A stretch of DNA of 20,705 nt from CAYRQP01 sp964426545 (lineage in GTDB: Bacteria; Fermentibacterota; Fermentibacteria; Fermentibacterales; JCC-6), in assembly GCA_964426545.1 (NCBI GenBank), contig CAYRQP010000024.1, forward strand, positions 1 to 20,705. Direction: 5' to 3'. The position numbers were made by a program, and so were the translations under genes. Positions within the stretch are counted from its first letter, which is position 1. The number at the start of each line of letters is the position of its first letter. Below the pieces are notes generated by a model. That model saw only the letters and a list, made by a program, of their open reading frames with translations. It did not search any database and was not told where the DNA came from. Below are positions 1 to 5,964 of this stretch, piece by piece.

Positions 1-260
1 ACGTTCTCGGCATAGATATCGACAAATACATCATTCTTATACAGTTCGATGGTTACGCTGTCTTCAGCGAGTATGCCGTCTAAGTACTCCCACCTGACTT
101 CAGTGTCAGCCTGGTAATGAAGCCACTCAGACCCAACCTGTGGAGTTGTCACAAGGATTGTATCATTATCAGAACTGCGTATTAGAGATACATCTGCAGT
201 TGCAAATGAAAGGGCGAGAGGGAAGGTAAGAAACACAAAAAGTAAAAGTCTGCAATTCAA
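1..260 (-). CDS. Secreted protein with Kre9-like N-terminal domain (5' part only)
   Basis: The gene runs off the left edge; 86 codons are visible. I chose a TTG start at 260 because an AAAGGAG ribosome site sits 7 nt upstream and the first residues then form a clean signal peptide (Met-Asn-Cys-Arg, a hydrophobic run of Leu/Phe/Val, then a cleavage region ending Phe-Ala-Thr-Ala near residue 22). The next stretch, with VRWEYLDG followed by VTIELYKND and VFVDIYAEN, resembles the Kre9/KNH-like Ig-type domain found in many secreted bacterial proteins, where the pattern is a Trp-containing strand followed by a 'v.IeLyk.~~~v~~I' strand. The function is unknown. The rest of the protein, and whether it carries a C-terminal sorting tail, lies outside the window. 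The domain call is from pattern memory and is moderate; the secreted nature is well supported. Confidence 0.7.
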   Translation of the reverse strand, partial: MNCRLLLFVFLTFPLALSFATADVSLIRSSDNDTILVTTPQVGSEWLHYQADTEVRWEYLDGILAEDSVTIELYKNDVFVDIYAEN

Positions 261-504
261 TGGAATTCTCCTTTAAAAGTCTAAACAATATTTAATATTT
301 ATAACACTATAAACTAAAACCTTATTAGTAAGAATGTCAATGCGAGAATTCGTAACGATGTAGTAGATGAGACCGAAAATAATGATAATTGATATAACCT
401 GCATATGATGACGATTCTTGGATTTGAGAGTGCCCCTCTATGGTGTAGAGCTGCTACCAGTAATACTGTTAACCAAACTGGAATGTTGCACTTGGATGGT
501 GGTA

Positions 505-580
505 TGGCGCCTCGAAGAGGACTTGAACCTCTGACCTAGTGGTTAACAGCCACCCGCTCTACCAACTGAGCTATCGAGGC
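505..580 (-). tRNA. tRNA-Asn (anticodon GTT)
   Basis: A complete cloverleaf reads on the minus strand. The acceptor stem is GCCTCGA paired with TCGAGGC, the D arm is GCTCAGTTGGTAGAGC, the anticodon arm is GGTGG-CTGTTAA-CCACT with GTT at the anticodon, and the T arm is AGAGGTTCAAGTCCTCT. The discriminator is G and the 3' CCA is encoded in the DNA. It is monocistronic, with its own promoter just upstream. I looked for a second copy of its 3' end elsewhere in the window, as an integrated element would leave, and saw none. Confidence 0.96.
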
Positions 581-602
581 ACACAGTTTTAAAGAGATGC
601 GA

Positions 603-631
603 ATAATAGGTTATCATTTGTGTTTCGTCAA
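603..631 (-). promoter_or_regulatory. Sigma70-type promoter of tRNA-Asn
   Basis: On the minus strand TTGACG (626-631) is followed after exactly 17 nt by TATTAT (603-608). The predicted start falls about 15 nt before the mature tRNA 5' end at 580. Both boxes are near consensus. Confidence 0.75.
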
Positions 632-640
632 GATGAAGTG

Positions 641-666
641 AGGGGGCGAATGTTGATTCGCCCCCT
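641..666 (-). terminator. Hairpin terminator after the VCBS-repeat gene
   Basis: An 11-bp perfect stem (AGGGGGCGAAT / ATTCGCCCCCT) closes a GTTG tetraloop 11 nt past the TAA stop of the gene ending at 678. The T tract on the minus strand is weak (CACTTCATCTT), so termination could be partial. It separates that gene from the tRNA promoter. Confidence 0.7.
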
Positions 667-677
667 TGTTGGTTTGG

Positions 678-2486
678 TTACCTAATTACTGTGAAGTTGA
701 GGGATTCGGAGATACCCGGTGCGGTGTAGATGCAGACATATCTTCCGGATGGGAGGGAGTTTACAGTTGCTGAGTAGGTTCCTTCTTCGAGAGTGGTGTT
801 TGCGAGAGTCCTTATTTGTCTCCCGGTGACATCGTAGATGGCGAGGTTTGCAGTTCCTGTTTCGGTTAAGCGGAAGGATACTGTAAAGCTCGAAGGTACC
901 GGATTGGCGGTATTCAGATAAAGGAATCTATCATCCTGCTCAGTTGATTCAAGTCCGTAGATACCCCAGATGAGTGAGATGTCGTTGAAGACCGGAGTGT
1001 AACGGGTGTTTTCGGTTGAGAGTTCAATCTTGTACTGGACATAGCGGTCGGTTGTTTCGAGGAGGTCATCGAGGGTTTGCGAAGATGTTAAGGGAATTGA
1101 CCATGTGCCCATGTTGTCAGGGTTGTCCGAACCCCTGACATATATGACCGCGTAGGTGTAGGGAAGAAGATAAGCGTCCCAATGGATATATTCCCAGAAG
1201 ATTTCATCTTCTCCTGTATCGAATATCGAAGAGGTGAGTTCACCTGATTGGTCGAAACCGTATAAATACCAGTAGTAGACTTTATTCTGGCAGAACGAAG
1301 GAGCTGCGAATTCATTGATTCCGTCCCCGTTTATGTCACAGAGCGAGAGGTCATAGGGCTGTGAGCAGGAAAACTCTTCGATCAGCTCCCAAGTATCACC
1401 AGTCCCGTCTGTATTGTCGAACCAGGATATTAGATTGCTACCGTACGAGGTAGTAAGAAGGTCGATATCACCATCATTGTTCATATCGGTGGGAAGAACC
1501 TTCGTTGGGCAGTCCAGTTCAGAACTGACAGTTTTCAATTCCCAGGTGGTCCAATTGTCATTCCGCCACCAGGACAGATAGTTGTTTGTATAGCAGACTG
1601 CTGTGAAATCAATTAGATCATCGCTGTCGATATATGCGGCGCGTACGCAGTAGGGATGTTCGAAACAGTCTGTGACGACATGCTTCTCCCAGATGTTATC
1701 GGTGTTTGGGAAACTGAGATAGTAAGAGATGTTCCCTGTTTGGTATGATGCCACGACAATGTCTATAGTCCCGTTGCCGTCGAAGTCTCCCGGGTCACAT
1801 GAATAACCGCCAATGTATCCGCCGTCGATATAGTGCGGAACCCAGCTGAGACCGGCTGCAAGCCGGTTCTCGTACCACACAATGTCGGCAGTGTTGTTTA
1901 TCAGAACTGCTATATCGTCATAACCGTCACCGTTGAAATCGGCTGCCCGGGATTCCCTTACATCTGCATCGACGATCGTATGAAGTGTCCATGTAAGTCC
2001 GTTACCGGTGTTCTCGAACCACGAGAGGTTCAAGCCACTCTCGGAGAGTGAGATGTCCAGGTCTCCGTCATTGTCATAATCCGAAGAGGAAAGCCAACCC
2101 ATAGGTGCTGCCTGGGAATCAGAGTAGATAGTGTGTTTTGCCCATTCTGTACCGTCACCGTTAAGGTTTTCAAAAAGGAATAAACCCTCACAGGTAAAGA
2201 CGACACAGTCATCAGTAGTGTCTCCTGTGAAGTTGTCGAAAATGATTGCAGACGGAGTGGTAACCTCATCGGAAATGAGATGTTCACCGTAGGGGATTGA
2301 GAGTTCCAGAGCTCCCGGTACCGATCTGTTGTTGATATGGTCTGCTGTGCTGTAGTTGTTTGCCCAGTCGAAGACAGGTCCTGCAACTCCATCGCTTCCC
2401 GACCAGTCAGATTGTTCAGCCACTCCCGCTACGGCAAGAGTGACGGAGAAGAAAAGTACTGAAATGAATATCGTTAATCGTCTCAT
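678..2486 (-). CDS. Secreted FG-GAP/VCBS repeat protein with C-terminal sorting-type tail
   Basis: This 602-residue exported protein starts at the ATG at 2486, where GGAGG lies 6 nt upstream; an in-frame ATG at 2540 has no such site and would bury the signal peptide. Residues 1-20 form a signal peptide. Six calcium-loop motifs recur about every 50 residues: DYDNDGDLD (136), DFNGDGYDD (183), DFDGNGTID (234), a degenerate DSDDLID (287), DMNNDGDID (334) and DINGDGINE (384). This is the FG-GAP/VCBS pattern of a calcium-binding beta-propeller. Residues 415-510 look like a separate beta domain. Residues 521-602, with NPVPSSFTVSF, LAIYDVTGRQI and LPSGRYVCIY, match the FlgD-like/type IX secretion sorting tail (por secretion tail). 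It is likely surface-exposed or released; ligand and role are unknown. Confidence 0.88.
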   Translation of the reverse strand: MRRLTIFISVLFFSVTLAVAGVAEQSDWSGSDGVAGPVFDWANNYSTADHINNRSVPGALELSIPYGEHLISDEVTTPSAIIFDNFTGDTTDDCVVFTCEGLFLFENLNGDGTEWAKHTIYSDSQAAPMGWLSSSDYDNDGDLDISLSESGLNLSWFENTGNGLTWTLHTIVDADVRESRAADFNGDGYDDIAVLINNTADIVWYENRLAAGLSWVPHYIDGGYIGGYSCDPGDFDGNGTIDIVVASYQTGNISYYLSFPNTDNIWEKHVVTDCFEHPYCVRAAYIDSDDLIDFTAVCYTNNYLSWWRNDNWTTWELKTVSSELDCPTKVLPTDMNNDGDIDLLTTSYGSNLISWFDNTDGTGDTWELIEEFSCSQPYDLSLCDINGDGINEFAAPSFCQNKVYYWYLYGFDQSGELTSSIFDTGEDEIFWEYIHWDAYLLPYTYAVIYVRGSDNPDNMGTWSIPLTSSQTLDDLLETTDRYVQYKIELSTENTRYTPVFNDISLIWGIYGLESTEQDDRFLYLNTANPVPSSFTVSFRLTETGTANLAIYDVTGRQIRTLANTTLEEGTYSATVNSLPSGRYVCIYTAPGISESLNFTVIR

Positions 2487-2598
2487 GGCTACCCTCCAAT
2501 ATGTTGATTCTACATTATATTGATGCATAATGTATACCATGTAATAAGTCGCTGTGTAATTGATATAAAATGACAGAATACTTCTGTTCCCGGATATA

Positions 2599-2614
2599 TG
2601 TCATTATAGTGACA
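2599..2614. promoter_or_regulatory. Inverted repeat TGTC-N8-GACA overlapping a -10 box
   Basis: TGTCATTATAGTGACA is a 16-bp dyad lying 113 bp upstream of the VCBS gene start. Read on the minus strand it contains TATAAT, with a weak -35 candidate TTATTC 18 nt upstream, so a bound protein would sit on the promoter. A sister site lies at 2633-2648. The binding factor is unknown. Confidence 0.45.
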
Positions 2615-2632
2615 GCAGAGACGGTTGAATAA

Positions 2633-2648
2633 TGTCGATATATTGACA
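2633..2648. promoter_or_regulatory. Second inverted repeat TGTC-N8-GACA
   Basis: TGTCGATATATTGACA has the same half-sites and spacing as the dyad at 2599-2614. The centres are 34 bp apart, roughly three helical turns. A further perfect dyad, ACAGAA-TAC-TTCTGT, lies at 2573-2587 but has different arms. Two matched sites suggest cooperative binding of a dimeric regulator. Confidence 0.4.
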
Positions 2649-2692
2649 CTCTAATTCACTTCAATCTAATCGAAATGGAATCTTGCAAGGAA

Positions 2693-2718
2693 GATGGGGC
2701 ATTTCGAAATGCCCCATC
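2693..2718 (-). terminator. Perfect 26-bp palindrome, terminator of the propeller gene
   Basis: A self-complementary 26-mer with arms GATGGGGCATTT lies 12 nt past the stop at 2731. On the minus strand it is followed by TTCCTT rather than a long T run. Position and stem strength suggest an intrinsic terminator. Confidence 0.65.
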
Positions 2719-2730
2719 ATAATGTGTTTA

Positions 2731-3495
2731 TCAGAATTCTGTTTTGATATCTCCCCAGGTACTCCTATCGAGGGATGTCTCAAGGTCGATCTTATAGAGC
2801 TTGTCATTATCCATGTCACTGACCCAGAGATAGCCGTCGGGGTCGATAGCAACTCCGGTTGCGGAAGGGACAAGGTCTGCTGTGATGTAATCGGTCCAGG
2901 TTCCGGATGAGTTATATGCACGAAGTGTTACTGAAGACCAGTCGGATGCCACCCAGACAATGTTGTTGTCGAGCCAGGCAATGTCGCGGGTCTCACTATA
3001 ACCGGTATAGAGATTTGCCTGAACAGGTCCTGTAATTCCGGGCATTGTGTAGCACATCGATCTGTTTTGAGCCCTCGAAGACACATAAAGGTAGTTGCCA
3101 TATGCTGATAATCCCGTCACCGACGAGATTGGATCGCCTCAACCACCGCACATGTCGACTTGGCCAACATAGGTTCCATCAGGGTCATACTTGTAGACAT
3201 ATCCGTTTGTTCCGCTGTCCCAGAAGCCGACACAGACGTAATCGTGTTGTTCGCTGAAAGCCAGTCCGGTCGGGTAGATGTTGGAGGGGTGTGCAGAATA
3301 GAATGTACTCAGAACAGTACCGTCATCAGGGTTGATGCTGTAAACATAGTCGGTTGTCTGATCGACACACCAGAGTTTACCGTCACCCCACGCCAGTCCG
3401 CTGATATTCGTATCGGGTGCATCGAGAGTCAGCACTATGCTCTTTGCCGTTGCAAGCGAGAATATCACAAGAAGACAGATAAGAACTTTTCGCAT
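2731..3495 (-). pseudogene. Secreted beta-propeller (NHL/YVTN-like) gene with one internal in-frame TGA
   Basis: The ATG at 3495 has AAAGGAG 5 nt upstream and opens a signal peptide (residues 1-17, ending SLATA). Reading continues to a TGA at 3139-3141 (codon 119), then stays open in the same frame to the TGA at 2731. Blade-like repeats run across the break: ISGLAWGDGKLWCVD, YPTGLAFSEQ, then after the TGA SVTGLSAYGNYLYVSS, TRDIAWLDNNIVWVAS and TGVAIDPDGYLWVSD. This shows one ancestral gene of about 254 codons. The simplest reading is a nonsense mutation or base-call error (for example TGG to TGA). The residues before the stop are Met-Cys-Gly-Gly, so a selenocysteine would give C-x-x-U, and a hairpin follows at 3110-3130. 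I label it pseudogene provisionally. There is no sorting tail. Confidence 0.7.
3110..3130 (-). other. Hairpin just downstream of the in-frame TGA (SECIS-like geometry)
   Basis: On the minus strand AATCTCGTC pairs with GACGGGATT (9 bp including one G-U) around a GGT loop, beginning 8 nt after the TGA. The loop starts 17 nt past the stop; the Escherichia coli fdhF SECIS has a GGU-containing loop 18 nt past its UGA. The bulged U of the fdhF element is not evident. The hairpin may be fortuitous within coding sequence. Confidence 0.3.
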
Positions 3496-3593
3496 TTGAA
3501 CTCCTTTCATTATATGTTCGTCTCAATATATATATGAAAAGAATAATGAAAAAAACTTATCAAACATCTAGGAAATACTCGGAATTTCAGGGG

Positions 3594-3622
3594 TTGCATT
3601 AATCTGAATTGCATTGTATAAT
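3594..3622 (+). promoter_or_regulatory. Sigma70-type promoter of the RRM protein gene
   Basis: TTGCAT (3594-3599), a 17-nt spacer and a perfect TATAAT (3617-3622) predict a start near 3629. That gives a 5' leader of about 268 nt before the ATG at 3897, unusually long for a 91-codon gene. The stretch 3640-3780 contains only short elements, including a 12-bp palindrome ACGCATATGCGT at 3710-3721. Confidence 0.7.
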
Positions 3623-3780
3623 ACTCTCAGTTCCCAAGAGGGAGCATTGTAATGAGCTAATATTCCGCGTACTGTGAGGTCAAAAACATTCAAGTTCTAA
3701 ATTTCCTTTACGCATATGCGTTCTCATTAAAAAGATTGAATTATGAGAAAACTATCGTATCAGCTGGTTAACATACTATC

Positions 3781-3881
3781 GCCGGATAATTCGGCGCGGA
3801 CCGGACCGGATTCCGGTGCATTAAGTCCCGAAAGTCGGGGCGTAACTGCGGCTCAGCCGCAAGAATAGGGCTATATAGCCC
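3781..3881 (+). ncRNA. Structured 5' leader with five consecutive hairpins
   Basis: Directly before the ribosome site of the RRM gene are five local stems: GCCG/CGGC (3781-3795), ACCGG-ATT-CCGGT (3805-3817), GTCCCG-AAAGT-CGGGGC (3825-3841), TGCGGC-TCA-GCCGCA (3847-3861) and the 14-bp palindrome GGGCTATATAGCCC (3868-3881). The AGGAG site (3886-3890) starts 4 nt past the last stem. This reads as a cis-regulatory RNA, perhaps a temperature-responsive or self-regulated leader as is common for cold-shock mRNAs. I do not recognise it as a named riboswitch class. Confidence 0.5.
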
Positions 3882-3896
3882 GAACAGGAGTTCTAA

Positions 3897-4172
3897 ATGA
3901 CAGCAAAATTATTCGTGGGTGGATTACCCTGGTCAACAACTGACGAAGGCCTTAAGGCCGCTTTTGACGAGTACGGTACAGTTGAAGAAGCTAATGTCGT
4001 GCGCGAAAGAGACTCGGGAAGATCCCGTGGTTTCGGTTTCGTAACCTTCTCTACAGAAGAAGAAGCACAGGCAGCAGTACAGGGTATGGACGGCCAGGAA
4101 ATAGAAGGACGTCAGGTCAGGGTTGAATCTTCACAGAGCAAACCCCGTCCCCCAAGACGGAATAACTTTTAG
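3897..4172 (+). CDS. Small RRM-domain RNA-binding protein
   Basis: This 91-residue protein is a single RNA recognition motif with a short basic tail. RNP2 is LFVGGL (residues 5-10) and RNP1 is RGFGFVTF (44-51), both with the aromatic positions that stack on RNA bases. The tail from about 80 on is rich in Arg, Lys, Pro and Ser and ends in Asn-Asn-Phe. Length and layout match the bacterial Rbp family (cyanobacterial RbpA-like and glycine-rich homologues), several of which are cold-induced and bind single-stranded RNA in the cytoplasm. The ATG at 3897 follows AGGAG by 6 nt. It is transcribed alone from the promoter at 3594, through a structured leader, and ends at the hairpin at 4191. Autoregulation through the leader is possible but inferred. 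Confidence 0.95.
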   Translation: MTAKLFVGGLPWSTTDEGLKAAFDEYGTVEEANVVRERDSGRSRGFGFVTFSTEEEAQAAVQGMDGQEIEGRQVRVESSQSKPRPPRRNNF

Positions 4173-4190
4173 TACAATCTGCTAAAATAG

Positions 4191-4222
4191 GAAAGAGGGA
4201 AGCGGCAACGCTTCCCTCTTTC
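4191..4222. terminator. Bidirectional terminator between convergent genes
   Basis: A 14-bp perfect stem (GAAAGAGGGAAGCG and its complement) closes a GCAA tetraloop. The plus-strand copy ends in CTCTTTCTGCATTTA and the minus-strand copy in CTCTTTCCTATTTTA, so both sides are T-rich. It serves the RRM gene (stop at 4172) and the convergent cysteine-rich gene (stop at 4244). Confidence 0.85.
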
Positions 4223-4243
4223 TGCATTTAGGAGTTCTTTCTT

Positions 4244-4396
4244 CTATTCCTTTTCGCACTTCGTGTCTTCGCACGGGTGCTTTTCATCTTCCCCGTGACA
4301 TTCTTTGATCTTCTCAGGAGTACATTTCTTCGGTTTTACCTTTGGCTTTGGTTTAGGTTCACCGCAGCAGCACTTACCCTTGTCTGTATCACACAC
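4244..4396 (-). CDS. Small cysteine-rich, charged protein (putative metal-binding), coupled to arsR
   Basis: This 50-residue frame opens with a GTG at 4396 that overlaps the last codons of the ArsR gene by 8 nt; AGGAG lies 7 nt upstream, inside the arsR coding sequence. It holds eight cysteines (positions 2, 9, 10, 11, 25, 33, 42, 47), including a CCC run followed by Gly-Glu, then a Lys-Pro repeat (PKPKPKVKPKK) and a Lys/Glu/Asp/His-rich second half. There is no signal peptide or membrane segment, so it should be cytoplasmic. Overlap with an ArsR/SmtB repressor and the thiol density suggest metal or metalloid binding or delivery, like a metallothionein or chaperone, but I recognise no family. 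It ends just before the terminator at 4222. The coding call rests on the ribosome site, the overlap and the composition. Confidence 0.65.
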   Translation of the reverse strand: MCDTDKGKCCCGEPKPKPKVKPKKCTPEKIKECHGEDEKHPCEDTKCEKE

Positions 4397-4709
4397 AGTC
4401 TTGCTCCTTTCTTTTGCAGTCGGAATAATTCTCTGTCACTTCTGAAATAGAAATGAGCTGATCTCCGATTGTTCTTAGTGTTTCATGATTCAGTGAATAG
4501 TGAACATAATTACCGCATTTGCTAGCATCGACAATTCTCGATTCAAGAAGCCTGTGAAGATGCTGTGAAACAGCACCGGGGGAGATACCGAGATGCGTTG
4601 CTATAGCACCTGCACACCGCGGTCTTTTCGACAGGAACTGAACAATCAGATACCTGTTTGGGCATGAAAGTGCCTTCAAAATAGAGATGATGTCTTTTGT
4701 ATTATTCAT
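4389..4709 (-). CDS. ArsR/SmtB-family metal-responsive transcriptional repressor
   Basis: At 106 residues this is the usual size for the family. A winged helix-turn-helix is plain: ALSCPNRYLIVQFL (residues 13-26), then the recognition part LGISPGAVSQHLHRLLES (40-57) and the wing around KCGNYVHYSL (64-73). Family members repress their own operon and release DNA on binding metal or arsenite; candidate ligand thiols here are Cys16, Cys32, Cys65, and Cys97 and Cys105 in the tail. The canonical ELCVCDL site is absent (the matching region reads RPRCAGAIA), so the inducer cannot be named. No ribosome site precedes the ATG at 4709, and the predicted transcript starts at about that base, so the mRNA is probably leaderless. 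The cysteine-rich gene overlaps its 3' end. Confidence 0.92.
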   Translation of the reverse strand: MNNTKDIISILKALSCPNRYLIVQFLSKRPRCAGAIATHLGISPGAVSQHLHRLLESRIVDASKCGNYVHYSLNHETLRTIGDQLISISEVTENYSDCKRKEQDCV

Positions 4710-4715
4710 ATAAGT

Positions 4716-4743
4716 AATTTAGCAAATACTAAAGTGATGTCAA
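4716..4743 (-). promoter_or_regulatory. Promoter of the arsR operon, giving a leaderless mRNA
   Basis: On the minus strand a perfect -35 TTGACA (4738-4743) and TAAATT (4716-4721) are 16 nt apart. Only 6 nt separate the -10 box from the ATG at 4709, so transcription should begin at or next to the start codon. That agrees with the absence of a Shine-Dalgarno sequence. Confidence 0.65.
4718..4733. promoter_or_regulatory. Candidate ArsR operator within the promoter spacer
   Basis: TTTAG-N6-CTAAA is an A/T-rich dyad placed between the -35 and -10 boxes and overlapping the -10, the typical location for ArsR-family autorepression. The half-sites are short, so identity as the operator is inferred from position. 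Confidence 0.5.
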
Positions 4744-4802
4744 GCAGGTATCCCCGCAGGAGTAATTTTAGATTATGTTCTAAGCTCACGGAAAGGACGA
4801 TA

Positions 4803-5153
4803 GTGAAGGTTGGCACCGTTAAAGACTATGTAATTATGGCTCACATATTACTTTTTGTCATTGTGCTGAGTACGATAGATGGTGTGATGACCATAGCGTG
4901 GGTGAATAACGGCCATGCGGTCGAGAGAAATCCCTATATGGCAGAATTGATAATGGGAAAATCAAACATGATCCCGTTCATGATAGTAAAAACTATTCTC
5001 GTTGTGGGTGGATGCGCGGTACTCTGGAAACAGCGGGAAAATAAACTGGCAGTAATCGGGACATTTGCAGTGTTTTTGGTCTTTTCTCTGCTGTTCATTT
5101 ATCACATGGAGTTCTGGGGTTCACTGTTCAGCCAGTGGCGAGCCTTAAATTGA
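4803..5153 (+). CDS. Small membrane protein, DUF5658-like
   Basis: I prefer a GTG start at 4803 with AAGGA 5 nt upstream (116 residues). The frame is open back to 4734, but that start has no ribosome site and would overlap the arsR promoter. Three hydrophobic segments are visible: residues about 8-34 (with LSTIDGVMTI), about 53-73 (MIPFMIVKTILVVGGCAVLW) and about 80-104. The pattern 'D..MT......G.A.E.NP' in and after the first segment (STIDGVMTI to AVERNPYMAEL), plus 'K' in the second, resembles DUF5658, a family of unknown function with an Asp and Asn-Pro signature. It is divergent from arsR and convergent with the cyclase gene, whose stop is 10 nt away; I see no terminator between them. Confidence 0.72.
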   Translation: MKVGTVKDYVIMAHILLFVIVLSTIDGVMTIAWVNNGHAVERNPYMAELIMGKSNMIPFMIVKTILVVGGCAVLWKQRENKLAVIGTFAVFLVFSLLFIYHMEFWGSLFSQWRALN

Positions 5154-5163
5154 CGCTTTGATC

Positions 5164-5949
5164 TTATTCCGTGACAAACTCGGTAATATAGATGTACGGC
5201 CAGAACTTACCAGTTAATAGGAATACTTCCTTCTGCGAGTCCCAGGCAATACCATTCAGGACATCACAATAGGGATAAACATCAGTATTGAGCAGACCTT
5301 CTGTCATAATTATTGATTCAACACAGCCTGTACCCGGATTAATCTTGAGTATATTGTCTGTAGGCCATTGATTCGCATAAATGAACCCGTTTGCATATTC
5401 AAGTTCATTCAAGCCTTCCTGCAGGATGCCTGCAGCTGTGACCATTAGAGTCTTATAAGTAAGCACGTCATTCGGGTCTCTGAATCTGAGAAGTGATGAG
5501 CCGTCACTGGTTACCAGGATACTGTCCATTGCACAGATGCCCCATCCGTCTGTATCGATACTGTGAACATTGGGCTGTTCATGGATTGTTTCATCAAAAA
5601 CGAATACAATTCCGGCTTTCCATGTGAGTTGATAGAGGGTTTCATTCAGGAAAGTAATTCCTTCGGCAAATATGAAGTAAGGCAGATTAGCACTGTCGAT
5701 TAAATTTCCTGTTTCGGGATCAAGTATTCTGATTGCCGAGTGTCCATATCTTCCCGTACTCTCATAAAGCAGAGAATTGTGCATTTCAAGTCCCTGTGTG
5801 AATGATGATGTGTCGTGGGAGATTGAGTCGAGAACCAGAACATGAAGTGTATCGGGATAAGCAGGAAGCATAGGCATGGGAGTTGGATATGAAATGGTAG
5901 AGAGAACTGCCGCAATTGAGATGGGAAGAAACCGGTGCAGACGAATCAT
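5164..5949 (-). CDS. Secreted glutaminyl-peptide cyclotransferase (plant/bacterial beta-propeller type)
   Basis: This 261-residue protein matches the glutamine cyclotransferase family along its length: FTQGLEM (50-56), LYESTGRYGHSA (61-72), FAEGITFL (94-101), LYQLTWK (105-111), DGWGI (134-138), TSDGSSLL (147-154), LNELEYANGFIYANQWPTDNI (180-200), VLNGIAWD (230-237) and TGKFWPYIYI (246-255). The family folds as a five-bladed propeller and converts N-terminal Gln to pyroglutamate, which protects exported proteins from aminopeptidases. The conserved Glu of YESTG is present. The N-terminal 30 residues form a signal peptide, so it acts outside the cytoplasm. The ATG at 5949 is my choice; a TTG three codons earlier (5958) is also possible, and neither has a good ribosome site. 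It follows the GAF-HD-GYP gene by 15 nt and is likely translated from the same mRNA. Confidence 0.92.
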   Translation of the reverse strand: MIRLHRFLPISIAAVLSTISYPTPMPMLPAYPDTLHVLVLDSISHDTSSFTQGLEMHNSLLYESTGRYGHSAIRILDPETGNLIDSANLPYFIFAEGITFLNETLYQLTWKAGIVFVFDETIHEQPNVHSIDTDGWGICAMDSILVTSDGSSLLRFRDPNDVLTYKTLMVTAAGILQEGLNELEYANGFIYANQWPTDNILKINPGTGCVESIIMTEGLLNTDVYPYCDVLNGIAWDSQKEVFLLTGKFWPYIYITEFVTE

Positions 5950-5964
5950 GTATTTCAAAGTGAG

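Noticed and set aside
434..470. Small hairpins (CTCTA-TGGTG-TAGAG and CAGTAATACTG) 3' of tRNA-Asn
   Set aside because: Stems are 5 bp, with no T tract; too weak to call a terminator. The rest of 261-504 shows no gene that I can support.
505..580. tRNA-Asn as an integration site of a mobile element
   Set aside because: I saw no second copy of the tRNA 3' end and no integrase gene in the window.
1833..2392. Open frames on both strands within the VCBS gene
   Set aside because: They are shadows of the repeat-coding sequence without start signals or recognisable domains.
2731..3510. Possible recoding of TGA as an amino acid across the genome
   Set aside because: der, plsY, the permease-side genes and this gene itself all end properly at TGA with correct family lengths, so only the single TGA at 3139 is in question.
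3045..3537. Plus-strand open frames opposite the propeller gene
   Set aside because: They are antisense to blade repeats, have no ribosome sites and unlikely composition.
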